This document shows positions 9,060-18,458 of a stretch of 64,000 nucleotides of DNA, piece after piece. Position 1 is the stretch's first letter. Each line of letters begins with the position of its first letter. The stretch spans positions 186,001-250,000 of the forward strand of contig JAPOWH010000007.1 in the NCBI GenBank assembly GCA_026707735.1, in the 5' to 3' direction. Source of the DNA: Gammaproteobacteria bacterium (GTDB taxonomy: Bacteria > Pseudomonadota > Gammaproteobacteria > Pseudomonadales > Azotimanducaceae). Under the pieces are notes generated by a model that saw only the letters and a list, made by a program, of their open reading frames with translations, did no database searches and was not told where the DNA came from. A program made the position numbers and the translations under genes.

Positions 9060-10283
9060 CTAATCCTGCATGGGTTGCCATCGTGGCACAAATGTGTCGT
9101 GCTCGCTACTTGCGCTCAAGGCTCCCTCCACAGTTGCCACGCCAGGCACGCAAACAATACGCTCAGATTCAATGATCAACGGCCACCCATCGCGCAACCA
9201 TGGGGCTACTCTGTGTTCTTGAAAAAGCGAGCTAAGTTTCTTGGTCATATTGTCCGTTCGAATGCTCAATTCAACACCTGTCAAGTGCCTTCGGTTACTT
9301 ACGAGGAAGCACTTCGTGGATGCGAGGCCCTGATCAGATTTTTCCCAGGCCAGTGTGCCATTGGGGAACCTAAGACTCTCTCCTGGTCGCACGCATTTTG
9401 GTACAAATTCCTCAAAAGCGGAGACAATATGCAAACGATCTCGGTAGCGTCGAACCGATTGGGATCTTGAAACGCGAATGTTGGGTTGCGAGTCCCTCCT
9501 GGCGCGGGACTGACGAGCGATTTCTTCTATGGTCGCTGTCGTAGGCGTAACTCCATATGCCAACAGCCATGCTCGCAACTCATCCGCAGTGATTCTTGCT
9601 GAGCCAAGTTTCAGCGGACCCTTACTAAACTTTGGGAGGCTTGGTTGCTGAAGATGCTTGATGCGTGTGCCAGCGTCGGGAAACCGCGCTTCCAAGAGAG
9701 GAATAAGCGTGTGCCGAATCCAATTGCGATCCAGACTTGTGTCTTTGTTGCTCGGGTCTGCGACCCACGGCAATTCGTTGCGCTCCACATAGTCGGCGAG
9801 ATGAACCTTCGATAGACCGAGAAAGGGTCTTACAACCCGCCCTTCGCCAAGTGGTTTAGTCGCCGCTATGCCCACTGGAGCACGTCCCGTCAAGATCTGC
9901 CAAATCAGACTCTCAACGACGTCGTCGGAATGATGCGCCGTAGCCACGATGTCTCCTTGGCTCAGATACCGCAGATACTCTTCATACCGTTGCAGGCGAG
10001 CCTTCATCTCGACGTTTCCCGGGTCAAGCGACACGCGCTCGACCTCCAATTTAACACCCAAGTCTCTACATACATTGGAGCAATGGCGCGCCCAATCTCC
10101 CGAATCAGGATGGATCCCATGATTCACATGGATGGCTCGACAACGGTGCCGACCATACACTTCAAGACTCGCATGCAGCAAAGCCGTAGAATCGATGCCA
10201 CCGCTATACGCTATCCAAAATCTCGAAGCTGGCGAAACGTCAACGGCGCTTAGGGCTTCCCAAACCGCATCCTTAGTGGACAC
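9060..10283 (-). CDS. tilS: tRNA(Ile)-lysidine synthase
   Basis: Attaches lysine to C34 of the CAU-anticodon tRNA(Ile), an ATP-dependent reaction that switches codon reading from AUG to AUA. The PP-loop SGGIDS lies near residue 28, followed by HVNHGIHPDS and AHHSDDVVES, typical of the N-type ATP-pyrophosphatase core. The weaker C-terminal half should hold the TilS substrate-binding and C-terminal domains. 407 residues is a normal length. The GTG start lies only nine bases after the dnaE stop, so it is the distal gene of the long minus-strand run. In many gammaproteobacteria accA separates these two genes; here it does not. Confidence 0.93.
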   Translation of the reverse strand: MSTKDAVWEALSAVDVSPASRFWIAYSGGIDSTALLHASLEVYGRHRCRAIHVNHGIHPDSGDWARHCSNVCRDLGVKLEVERVSLDPGNVEMKARLQRYEEYLRYLSQGDIVATAHHSDDVVESLIWQILTGRAPVGIAATKPLGEGRVVRPFLGLSKVHLADYVERNELPWVADPSNKDTSLDRNWIRHTLIPLLEARFPDAGTRIKHLQQPSLPKFSKGPLKLGSARITADELRAWLLAYGVTPTTATIEEIARQSRARRDSQPNIRVSRSQSVRRYRDRLHIVSAFEEFVPKCVRPGESLRFPNGTLAWEKSDQGLASTKCFLVSNRRHLTGVELSIRTDNMTKKLSSLFQEHRVAPWLRDGWPLIIESERIVCVPGVATVEGALSASSEHDTFVPRWQPMQD

Positions 10284-10292
10284 AACAACAGA

Positions 10293-13200
10293 TCAAGTGT
10301 TGGGGTAAGCGACGCGGACCGAGTTTGAGCCCAAGTCTTGCTCAAGCCTTTCCAAAAGCTCCCGTGATGGGCGCACACGCCATTTCTGGTCTAGCGCTAT
10401 AGGAGTCGAATAGCCGTTGTTTTTGTAGTTGACAACGATGGAGCACCCCCTTCGTGGGGGGTCCCTGAGCTCGTGGTGCAATCGGTCCAGTACCTGTTCC
10501 TGACGACCGTTCCCCACAACATCGATTTCAATACGAGCTTTCCGACGAATGCGAAATTCCTCGATCGTGTGTATCGCTCTCGCGCGAACAGCAGAATGCT
10601 CGTTCTTGTCTCTCACGACTTTGCACTCGACAACCGCGAAATCTCCGTCTTTGGGAAAGTCGTCCAAAGTAGAGCCGTTGTCGTCGAACATACCAAACTC
10701 CAACACTCCATGTTCGTCCTCCAGCACGATGTCCAACATACGCTTGCCGCTTCTCGTGTTTCGCTGCCGAATGCTGCGCACAATTCCCCCAACAACTTGA
10801 TTGTCTCGAGCTTGCAGCAAAGTGGTTACGTCTTGGTGGGTGCACACGCCCTGCAGCTCGGAACGGAAACGACTCATGGGATGCCCACTCACGAAAAAGC
10901 CTAGACACGATCGCTCGTCTGCCAATATGTCCTCTATGGGCATTGACTTAAACGTAGGTTGCTCCAGCTGATGAACAGAATCGCTTGAGCTTCCTAGGAG
11001 ATCGTCAAACGGCTGCGAGGCCTGGGCTACCCGCTCCTCCGCGGCACTCAAGGCAATATTCAGTTGCGCCATGAGTTTGGGTCGCGCGAGCCGAATGTCA
11101 TCTTCATCAACTAGGCAATCCATACATCCGCAGGCAATCATAGATTCCAAAACCTTGTGCTGGCGTCGGTCAAATCCTGCGCGGATGCACAAGTCCAGCA
11201 GAGATTCAAACCCGCCTTCCTGTTGTGCCTCTTCGATCGCACGAATGTGTGTTTTGGGCAATCCTTTAATCGCGCCGAATCCCACAACAATTCGTTCGTT
11301 GCTGCCTGTGAAACCATACTTGCTTTCATTGACGCTGGGTCCCACAACTTCCAAACCCATGCGTCGCGCTTCATCGACCAATTCGCACGTGGTCTTTCCA
11401 TTTCCGATATCGCATGTGGCAAGTGCCGCAAGGTACTCTGCCGGATAATGTATCTTGAGGTAAGCGGTCTGGTACGCCACAAGTGCGTAGCCCACTGCGT
11501 GTGCACGATTGAATGCATATTGGGCGAAGGGTTGCATGTACTCGAAAATCGATGTGGCTATCGACTTGTCAACGCCGTTGTCGACGCAGCCCTGGATGAA
11601 CTTCTCCTTGTACTCGAACATCACCGACTCGTCCTTTTTGCCCATGGCGCGTCGAAGGTTGTCCGAATCGCCAAGACTGAATCCCGCCAATTCTCGAGCC
11701 ACGGTCATGACGTCTTCCTGGTAGACCATGACACCATAGGTCTTCGCCAGAACCGACTCCAGCAAAGGATGCAAGTATTCAGTACTCTCCTTGCCGTGCT
11801 TTCGACGGACAAATTGATCAACAAATTGCATAGGGCCAGGTCGGTACAAGGCAACCAATGCCGTCAAGTCTTCCAACGAGTCCGGTCGCAGATCAACCAA
11901 TACCCGCCGCATCCCTCTAGATTCCAACTGAAACACTCCGATGGAATGTGCTTTGTGCAGCATCTTGAACACTGCGCGGTCGTCTAGGGGAAACTCGCTG
12001 GGGCGTAAGGGAGGCTCTCCATTTGGCTCACGAGAGACGTTGGCAGCGTCGCAGGCCTCTGCAATCGCCGTCACAGTCTTCAAGCCTAGAAAGTCGAATT
12101 TGACCAATCCAATGTCCTCGACATCCTGCTTGTCGAATTGAGATTTGAGGTCACCAGTCGCATTGTCCGTGTAGATGGGCACTATTTCGTCAAGCTGCCC
12201 TGGAGTTATGACGGTTCCACCTGGATGGCTTCCTACGTTTCGTACCAATCCTTCCAGTTCGAGCGCTCGATTTACGACTTCCCGCACTTCCGCGTCCGAC
12301 TGCATTTGCTGCGAAAGCTCCGGCACATCCTGTAGCGTCTGCGTCAGGGTTGTGCCGGGCCGCGGCGAGACATATCCGCTAATCCGTTCCCCAAGTGAGT
12401 AAGGCTTTCCATGAACGCGGGCAACGTCTCGAATTACAGCCTTTGCCGCCAGGGTGCCAAAGGTCACAATCTGACCTACCCGCTGCTTCCCGTAGTGGTC
12501 GGTCACATATTGAATTACTTCATTCCGACGATGAATGCAGAAGTCAATGTCGAAGTCAGGCAGTGAGACTCGCTCAGGATTCAAGAGCCGTTCGAACATC
12601 AACCGATGCTCGATGGGATCGATTTCAGTAATGCCTAGCACATAGGCAACCAGCGAGGCCGCACCAGAACCGCGACCGGGTCCTACTGGGATGTTTCTGT
12701 CCTTTGCCCAACGCACGAAATCCATCACGATTAGAAAGTAGCCTGCAAAGCCCATGCTCTTGATAATGTCGAGCTCCGTGTGCAATCGGGCTTCATACGC
12801 GCTGCGTTCGTCAAACTTGCGACCGACGGACTCATTGCGAACCAACACCGACTCCAATGCCTCTACCGCAAATGCATCAAGAAGCTCTTCCGGAGTCTCG
12901 GTACGTTCGCTCTTGTACGCGGGCAAATAGCGTCCCACTTTCATCCGAGTTGTGCATCGCACAGCAATTTCAGCTGCATTGTCGACAGCATCCGGCAAGT
13001 CCCTAAATCGTTCCCGCATCTCCTCGGGTGAACGAAGATACTGCTCTGCGCTGTAATGCTGATCGTGGATTCCACTGCCGACGCGCTCGCGATGCGATAT
13101 GCAATAGCGCGTCTCGTGTATGCCGAAATCACTGGCGTCAAGAAAACACACGTCGTTAGTAGCAACCAATGGAATCTGCAACGAGTCGGCCAACGGAACC

Positions 13201-13736
13201 ACGTGAGCTATGTAAGTGTCTTCTTGCTCTCGGCCGGTTCGGGTCAGCTCAATGTAGAACCGATCGCCAAACTTGTCCACGTACTGCTTGGCAACCTGTT
13301 CTGCTTGAACGGCATCTCCCTTTAACAATAAACGTCCAATGCCGCCTCGAACACCCCCAGACAGAACGATCAGGTCGTCGTGGTGCGCGAACAGACAATC
13401 CAAAGTGATGCGCGAGTGAGATTCCGCATTGGTATATGCAGCAGTCATGAGTTTGCGCAGACTGTTCAGTCCGCTTTCGTTCTTCGCTAGAAGGATCGCT
13501 CGATCCTCAATTTCAGAACTGACGAAAACTCGCATATCGACGCCAAATATGGGCTTCACGCCCTTGCGTCGCATCTCCTCTTGAAACTTCCATAGAGCAA
13601 AGAGGTTGCATTTGTCGGTTACAGCTACAACTCGCATTCCTCGTTCGAGCGTGTTTGTGGCTAAGTCCTTGATGCGAACTATGCTGTCGTCAATTGAGTA
13701 TTCAGTGTGTAGCGAGAGGTGTGCGAATTGAGTCAT
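10293..13736 (-). CDS. dnaE: DNA polymerase III alpha subunit
   Basis: Replicative polymerase catalytic subunit, 1,147 residues (E. coli 1,160). The N-terminal PHP domain begins FAHLSLHTEYS. The polymerase core includes GRGSGAASLVAYVLG and the catalytic aspartates in PDFDIDFC near residue 400. Further on are helix-hairpin-helix elements and a C-terminal OB-fold near residue 980 (VVGGIVRSIRQRNTRSGK). No in-frame disruption seen. Its ATG overlaps the rnhB stop as ATGA, and tilS follows after nine bases. Confidence 0.97.
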   Translation of the reverse strand: MTQFAHLSLHTEYSIDDSIVRIKDLATNTLERGMRVVAVTDKCNLFALWKFQEEMRRKGVKPIFGVDMRVFVSSEIEDRAILLAKNESGLNSLRKLMTAAYTNAESHSRITLDCLFAHHDDLIVLSGGVRGGIGRLLLKGDAVQAEQVAKQYVDKFGDRFYIELTRTGREQEDTYIAHVVPLADSLQIPLVATNDVCFLDASDFGIHETRYCISHRERVGSGIHDQHYSAEQYLRSPEEMRERFRDLPDAVDNAAEIAVRCTTRMKVGRYLPAYKSERTETPEELLDAFAVEALESVLVRNESVGRKFDERSAYEARLHTELDIIKSMGFAGYFLIVMDFVRWAKDRNIPVGPGRGSGAASLVAYVLGITEIDPIEHRLMFERLLNPERVSLPDFDIDFCIHRRNEVIQYVTDHYGKQRVGQIVTFGTLAAKAVIRDVARVHGKPYSLGERISGYVSPRPGTTLTQTLQDVPELSQQMQSDAEVREVVNRALELEGLVRNVGSHPGGTVITPGQLDEIVPIYTDNATGDLKSQFDKQDVEDIGLVKFDFLGLKTVTAIAEACDAANVSREPNGEPPLRPSEFPLDDRAVFKMLHKAHSIGVFQLESRGMRRVLVDLRPDSLEDLTALVALYRPGPMQFVDQFVRRKHGKESTEYLHPLLESVLAKTYGVMVYQEDVMTVARELAGFSLGDSDNLRRAMGKKDESVMFEYKEKFIQGCVDNGVDKSIATSIFEYMQPFAQYAFNRAHAVGYALVAYQTAYLKIHYPAEYLAALATCDIGNGKTTCELVDEARRMGLEVVGPSVNESKYGFTGSNERIVVGFGAIKGLPKTHIRAIEEAQQEGGFESLLDLCIRAGFDRRQHKVLESMIACGCMDCLVDEDDIRLARPKLMAQLNIALSAAEERVAQASQPFDDLLGSSSDSVHQLEQPTFKSMPIEDILADERSCLGFFVSGHPMSRFRSELQGVCTHQDVTTLLQARDNQVVGGIVRSIRQRNTRSGKRMLDIVLEDEHGVLEFGMFDDNGSTLDDFPKDGDFAVVECKVVRDKNEHSAVRARAIHTIEEFRIRRKARIEIDVVGNGRQEQVLDRLHHELRDPPRRGCSIVVNYKNNGYSTPIALDQKWRVRPSRELLERLEQDLGSNSVRVAYPNT

Positions 13737-14386
13737 TTGCTTGCTTTATGACGTGCGTTGCTTGCAACTTCCTTATTCAGAAGCGCATCTGCCACAGGCC
13801 GAAAGGACATTCGGTGAATTGGGCATGGGCCGTGGTGTTTCAGCGCTTTCAAGTGCTGAGGAGTAGGATAACCCTTGTTGTGCTGAAAGCCATACTTCGG
13901 ATAGCGAGCCGATGCGATCACCATTTCCTCGTCTCTGGCAACCTTCGCTAGTATCGACGCGGCACCAATGGATTGAACTTTTGCGTCTCCTCCAATTATT
14001 GTTACTGTAGGGCATCGCAGGTTAGGTGCGATGTTTCCATCCACCAAAGCGACATCGAAATCAATACCAATCTTGGCAACTGCTCGTTCCATCGCGAGCA
14101 ACGAAGCTCTAAGGATGTTCATTTCGTCGATTTCTTCCGGTTCGCACCGCCCAAGCGACCAAGCCGCCGACGAGTCACGTATGGACCGGGCTAGGTGTTC
14201 GCGTCGCTTCGATGTCAATTGCTTTGAATCTTGGATTCCTTCGATAGGATTACTGGTTGTCAAGACTACGGCGGCTGCTATGACAGGGCCCGCCAATGGT
14301 CCGCGCCCAGCTTCGTCCACGCCGCATTCAATGGCGTGATTCTCTAATTCACAATCCACCAACAAATCGGTTTGTTCGTACGACAT
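13733..14386 (-). CDS. rnhB: Ribonuclease HII
   Basis: Removes ribonucleotides from RNA-DNA hybrids and misincorporated single ribonucleotides. The diagnostic GVDEAGRGPLAGPV motif supplies the first Asp-Glu pair; further acidic catalytic residues lie in DGNIAP and in the HNKGYPTPQHL region. Start chosen at MSYEQTD (first base 14386), where ATG overlaps the lpxB stop by one base; an upstream in-frame start would extend 16 residues into lpxB without family support. 217 residues, slightly longer than E. coli. Coupled upstream to lpxB and downstream to dnaE. Confidence 0.95.
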   Translation of the reverse strand: MSYEQTDLLVDCELENHAIECGVDEAGRGPLAGPVIAAAVVLTTSNPIEGIQDSKQLTSKRREHLARSIRDSSAAWSLGRCEPEEIDEMNILRASLLAMERAVAKIGIDFDVALVDGNIAPNLRCPTVTIIGGDAKVQSIGAASILAKVARDEEMVIASARYPKYGFQHNKGYPTPQHLKALKHHGPCPIHRMSFRPVADALLNKEVASNARHKASK

Positions 14387-15540
14387 CAACTGGACCGTCC
14401 CTCTACAAGATCGAGCACGGCTTCGGCGGCACAAGCGGCGTTGTCTTTTCTCAGCGACCGATGCAATTGGTCGAACGTCGCGAGATAGTCCGGACTGCTT
14501 CTTGACCGAGCCAATTCTTCACACACGGCTATCGCCAGAACTTCCGTCGAAGCTGCCTGCTGCAAAAACTCAGGTACAAGCTCGCTCTGCGTGAGAATGT
14601 TGGGCAATGCGACCCAGTCTGTTTGCAGCACTGAACGCACGATGGAATAGGTAATTGGACCTGCTTGATACGTCACTACCATCGGCACACGCAGTAGAAG
14701 CGCTTCCAAGGTGCTTGTTCCCGATTTGACAAGAGCGACGTCACTAGCTGCAAAAGTCTGCAAAGATCCACCACTATCGATGCGCAAATCCAAGTGATCA
14801 AATCGACTTGCGTGCTTGTCTACGTGCTCTATGGCATTGTCGCTCGCACACGGCACTACAAACACACAGCGTTCATCGGAAGGTAGCAAAGTAACGATTC
14901 GTTCTGCCGTTTTGAGAAACAATTCGAGATGAAACCGTAGCTCGGAGCCTCTGCTTCCAGGCAACAATGCAACGACGGTGGAACTCGGGTCGATCTCCAA
15001 ATTCTCTCTAGCGTCCTTCCGATCGGCAGCCAGATCTCTGTCGGGATCTATAAGATCCGCCTGCGGGTGCCCAACAAACCTCGCATCGATTGAAGTGTCC
15101 TTGTAGTACCCGGGTTCGAAAGGAAACAGAGTTAGCAAGAGGTCAGCACACTTTTCAATCTTGCCAATTCTGCCACGGCGCCACGCGTATACGGAGGGGC
15201 TGACGTAGTGAACCGTGGGGACACCTTGTGTCTTAAGACGCCTTTCAAGCATGAAGTTGAACACATTGAAGTCGACCCCCACCATCACATCCACGCCGGC
15301 GAGTTTCCGCTCCAGGTCATTCAACAATGCAAGAAGCTCAGGAATGCGCAGCATTGGTTGGAGGAATCCATTCATGGAAAACCGTTCAAGGCCATAGAGG
15401 GCGCACAGACCTGCAGACTCCATGCGCTGACCACCTACGCCGACGAACTCTAGGTCATCCGTTCGTTGACGCAAAGAAGACATTAGCGCTGCGCCTAGCA
15501 GATCGCCCGAAGCCTCTCCCGCAACGATGCCAACCTTCAC
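14386..15540 (-). CDS. lpxB: Lipid-A-disaccharide synthase
   Basis: Inner-membrane-associated GT19 glycosyltransferase that condenses lipid X with UDP-2,3-diacylglucosamine in lipid A synthesis. 384 residues, the family length. Visible hallmarks are the N-terminal VGIVAGEASGDLLGA, the region PTVHYVSPSVYAWRRGR, and ALLPGSRGSE. The start is GTG. The gene normally directly upstream, lpxA, is missing; a GrpB-family gene ends 48 bases before the lpxB start. Confidence 0.96.
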   Translation of the reverse strand: MKVGIVAGEASGDLLGAALMSSLRQRTDDLEFVGVGGQRMESAGLCALYGLERFSMNGFLQPMLRIPELLALLNDLERKLAGVDVMVGVDFNVFNFMLERRLKTQGVPTVHYVSPSVYAWRRGRIGKIEKCADLLLTLFPFEPGYYKDTSIDARFVGHPQADLIDPDRDLAADRKDARENLEIDPSSTVVALLPGSRGSELRFHLELFLKTAERIVTLLPSDERCVFVVPCASDNAIEHVDKHASRFDHLDLRIDSGGSLQTFAASDVALVKSGTSTLEALLLRVPMVVTYQAGPITYSIVRSVLQTDWVALPNILTQSELVPEFLQQAASTEVLAIAVCEELARSRSSPDYLATFDQLHRSLRKDNAACAAEAVLDLVEGRSS

Positions 15541-15588
15541 AACGATTTTTCCCTTGCCACACTAATAAGATAGCCGAGAACGCGTGGC

Positions 15589-16173
15589 CTAACACCTCCA
15601 ATTGACTTGCTGCGCCCACAGCTCTGCGGCATGGTAAAGCAGGTCGAAGATTGGATCTTTCAATTCCTGATAGGAACCAGTTCCTCCCGGAGCGGAAGTT
15701 TCGGCAGTCTGTTCTGATAGCAGCAGCTTGAATTTGCCGTATGCCGTGCGAGCCACGCCATTGGCTCGCAAGTAATCACGAAATAGCAATGCGTAGCGCG
15801 CGTTTGAACTGCCTATTGTTCTAACGTGAAGGTGAACAGGATGGTCCAGTTCAAGGGAAGTGCGAAAGTAAAGCTTGCGCCACTCTTTCTCTGAAATTCC
15901 AAGCCACGGCGGCGGTCGATCGTGATTGGTGTCGGGCCGGAATTCGAATCCGAGCGGCTCAAGATCGGAAGTCAGCTTAGCTTTGGCTTCATCGATACTC
16001 GGGACACGTAGCTGAATGTCAATGATGGGCTTTGCTTCGAGGTCGGGCACCGCTGTGGAACCGACATGGTCCAATGCCGAATTGCTCATGGAAATCGCGC
16101 CGTCGATGCGACGTTTCCAATCGCGAAAGATGCGAGGCCACTCGGCACGATACGAAACGACCTTCAAGAGCAT
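15589..16173 (-). CDS. GrpB (UPF0157) family protein
   Basis: 194-residue protein of the GrpB/UPF0157 family, which has a nucleotidyltransferase-like fold. The hallmark is DHVGSTAVPDLEAKPIIDI at about residues 37-55, supplying the Gly-Ser and Asp positions, followed by HLHVRTIG. The biochemical role of the family is not established and E. coli lacks a well-studied member. Flanking spacers are 48 and 73 bases, whereas most genes of the run overlap or are closer, and the gene sits exactly where lpxA is expected between fabZ and lpxB. This suggests insertion or replacement. It is co-oriented and probably co-transcribed. Confidence 0.85.
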   Translation of the reverse strand: MLLKVVSYRAEWPRIFRDWKRRIDGAISMSNSALDHVGSTAVPDLEAKPIIDIQLRVPSIDEAKAKLTSDLEPLGFEFRPDTNHDRPPPWLGISEKEWRKLYFRTSLELDHPVHLHVRTIGSSNARYALLFRDYLRANGVARTAYGKFKLLLSEQTAETSAPGGTGSYQELKDPIFDLLYHAAELWAQQVNWRC

Positions 16174-16246
16174 TATCTAGAGCAAAGTTTCACGCAAGAA
16201 TCCAGCCTGCCCGATAGGCTAAGTGGATGGCAGATCCGAACGAACT

Positions 16247-16684
16247 CTAGACCTTGCGTCCCGCCACAAGCAGTTCAGAAGTGCACACAAGATCCTCAGC
16301 TACAAAGGCATTGCACTCGAACTTCATCATCTCGCGACGCTCGTGCAGTACTTTGGAGTGCATTCTCAGAACATCGCCCGGCACAACAGGTCGCTTGAAC
16401 CGAGTCTTGTCCATTCCCGCCAAGTAATACATGTAACCGTCCAACGCCGGACGAATCGACTTGGTCACCGAAGCGAGTATGCCTGATAGCTGCGCCAGCG
16501 CCTCGATGATGAGCACTCCAGGCATGATGGGACGTCCAGGAAAGTGACCTTGGAAAAAAGGCTCGTTGATCGTGACGTTTTTGATCCCCACGATGTGCTC
16601 GCCGCTCTCGACCTCCACAACGCGATCCACCAGCAAAAACGGATAGCGATGCGGAAGGTACTCCTGGATTTCTATGTTGTCCAT
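16247..16684 (-). CDS. fabZ: (3R)-hydroxyacyl-ACP dehydratase
   Basis: Hot-dog-fold dehydratase of type II fatty acid synthesis; removes water from 3-hydroxyacyl-[16 protein letters not shown] at the N-terminus, the catalytic His in [14 protein letters not shown] and the active-site Glu in [10 protein letters not shown] are all present. Start chosen at MDNIEIQEY, which matches the compact N-terminus of Pseudomonas-type FabZ and gives 145 residues. In-frame starts at 16702 (ATG) and 16732 (TTG, overlapping lpxD) are possible but no start has a strong ribosome binding site. Shares substrate with LpxD and the missing LpxA. Confidence 0.95.
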   Translation of the reverse strand: MDNIEIQEYLPHRYPFLLVDRVVEVESGEHIVGIKNVTINEPFFQGHFPGRPIMPGVLIIEALAQLSGILASVTKSIRPALDGYMYYLAGMDKTRFKRPVVPGDVLRMHSKVLHERREMMKFECNAFVAEDLVCTSELLVAGRKV

Positions 16685-16715
16685 CGGCAAGGTATTGTGC
16701 ATCCAATAGGCAATT

Positions 16716-17744
16716 CTATGGCTTATCGCCAAGTTTTCGTTCGAGCCTGCCCAAGCGTTTGGCCAAATTGTCCAACTCAGTCAAGCGCATCATGTTGCGG
16801 CGCCACTTTGCTACCGGCATGTGCAGCGCGGCGCCTTGATACTGGCCAGGCTGGTCAATCGACCTGCTAATGTATGTCATGGCTCCCACTTGAACTCCAT
16901 CAGCAATGGTGAGAGGTCCGGAACCGGCAACTCCTACGCCGCCAGCCAGCACACAATGCCGGCCAATGGTGACGCTGCCGCCCAGTCCGGTGCAGCCGCA
17001 AAGCATAGAGTGGGCCCCCACTTTGCAATTGTGTCCTATGTGAACCTGATCGTCTAATTTCACTCCATCCTCTATGATCGTGTCGTCGATCGCACCACGA
17101 TCAATAGTGTTCGAGGCACCGATTAACACGTCATTCCCGATGGTCACTCCACCAACCTGTGCAACACTCTCCAGCCTTCCGTGGCGATTGGGTACAAATC
17201 CGAAGCCATCAGCTCCGATCACAGAGTTGGCGTGCACAAAACAGCGCTCACCTAGCTTTACATTATGGTAAATGAAGACGGATCCTGCCAAAACCGTGTC
17301 CGAGCCCAACTTGCTGCCCGCGCCCACGCGGCAATTCGGGCCGATCTCCACTCGGTCCTCCAACTCGACATCAGCTTCTATAACGACAAACGGGCCGATG
17401 CGCACGTCATCTCCAATGGACGCAGAAGGATGTATATCTGTGTTCTTGTTGATTCCTAGCGGTATGCGGGGACGGTCGTCAAACATCTTCGACGCGATGG
17501 CATAGGCAAGAGCGGGATCCTGTACAACCAAGGCATTGGTAGGACAGTGTTCAAGATCACTTTCTGAAAGAATGACGGCCGATGCGCGAGTGTCCTTTAA
17601 GTGCTTGCGGTACAGTGAACTCGAGAGATGCGTTAGATCTCCCGGGCCTGCGTTTGCGATCGAACCAAGGCGTTCCAGACGGGTTGCTGGATTCCCGACT
17701 ATTGACGCTCCAATCCGCCGCGCAACTTCGTCAAGCGAATACAC
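16716..17744 (-). CDS. lpxD: UDP-3-O-acylglucosamine N-acyltransferase
   Basis: Third step of lipid A synthesis: adds the N-linked 3-hydroxyacyl chain from ACP. 342 residues, close to E. coli LpxD (341). The N-terminal uridine-binding domain is followed by a left-handed beta-helix of hexapeptide repeats ([16 protein letters not shown] onward), including the catalytic-His segment [10 protein letters not shown]. The start is a GTG in VYSLDEV: no other in-frame start exists before the skp stop. It is the only hexapeptide acyltransferase in the run, so it does not stand in for LpxA by duplication here. Confidence 0.96.
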   Translation of the reverse strand: MYSLDEVARRIGASIVGNPATRLERLGSIANAGPGDLTHLSSSLYRKHLKDTRASAVILSESDLEHCPTNALVVQDPALAYAIASKMFDDRPRIPLGINKNTDIHPSASIGDDVRIGPFVVIEADVELEDRVEIGPNCRVGAGSKLGSDTVLAGSVFIYHNVKLGERCFVHANSVIGADGFGFVPNRHGRLESVAQVGGVTIGNDVLIGASNTIDRGAIDDTIIEDGVKLDDQVHIGHNCKVGAHSMLCGCTGLGGSVTIGRHCVLAGGVGVAGSGPLTIADGVQVGAMTYISRSIDQPGQYQGAALHMPVAKWRRNMMRLTELDNLAKRLGRLERKLGDKP

Positions 17745-17764
17745 AAATTGCGTGCCATCGGAAA

Positions 17765-18352
17765 CTACTCGGTCGACGCATCTTCCTCAGTCTGGGCATC
17801 TCCCTCGGCTGCCACCTCCTGTTGGGGAGGCGTGTCGCCCCGTCGATCATTAAGGCGTTCAGTAACTTTTCGAGTAATGTTGTGCTTTGGGTTGACGTAG
17901 AAAACTATTTGCTGATTGCCGTTGAATACAACGTCATAGCCTTCAAGTTCAATCAAATCAGTTAGTACGGCTTGGAACTTGGGTCCCAGTTGTTCGAATA
18001 TCAAATTCCGTTCGTCGTTGATCCTTCGTTGAAACCTTTCGGCTCCAAAATTCAAATCGAGCTGCTTGTCCTCTATCTCCCGATCCATATCCGCCTTTTC
18101 AGTTTCCGACATGATTTCGTTGTCGGTTTGGCGACGGTTGCGCAGTTCATCTATTTCCGCAGCAAGCTCCTGCAATCGCTCCTGCTCGGGCAACAATTCC
18201 TTTTGAGCCTCGCTCATAAGCTCTTGAGCTTCATCGGACTCAAGAACTGCAACGGTTGGATCGACAACCGCGATCTTCAGTTGCCCATGCGCGAACGTGC
18301 CGCCTAGCACTAGTAGGAACAGGCCAACAACTCTAATAAAGCGTGAATTCAT
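17765..18352 (-). CDS. skp: OmpH/Skp-family periplasmic chaperone
   Basis: Periplasmic holdase for unfolded outer-membrane proteins, trimeric in E. coli. Signal peptide MNSRFIRVVGLFLLVLGGTFAHG, then LKIAVVDPTVAVLESDEAQ and a long heptad-rich, charged coiled-coil region (about 45-120) typical of the Skp tentacles. Start fixed at 18352 by an AGGAG six bases upstream; a longer reading frame upstream lacks support. 195 residues, longer than E. coli Skp (161), because of an acidic Glu/Asp/Gln-rich C-terminal tail of about 25 residues. Lies between bamA and lpxD as usual. Confidence 0.9.
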   Translation of the reverse strand: MNSRFIRVVGLFLLVLGGTFAHGQLKIAVVDPTVAVLESDEAQELMSEAQKELLPEQERLQELAAEIDELRNRRQTDNEIMSETEKADMDREIEDKQLDLNFGAERFQRRINDERNLIFEQLGPKFQAVLTDLIELEGYDVVFNGNQQIVFYVNPKHNITRKVTERLNDRRGDTPPQQEVAAEGDAQTEEDASTE

Positions 18353-18458
18353 GAAAGCTCCTATCTGCACCGCTTGTCGTACCATGTCGCGGTCGTCAGC
18401 AAGTGCGGGCGCAAATTATAAGTGTCACACACGTAACATGAGAGCGAAACCTGCCAAT

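Noticed and set aside
11157..11987. 276-codon plus-strand frame
   Set aside because: Lies wholly opposite dnaE, low-complexity composition with no family resemblance; a shadow.
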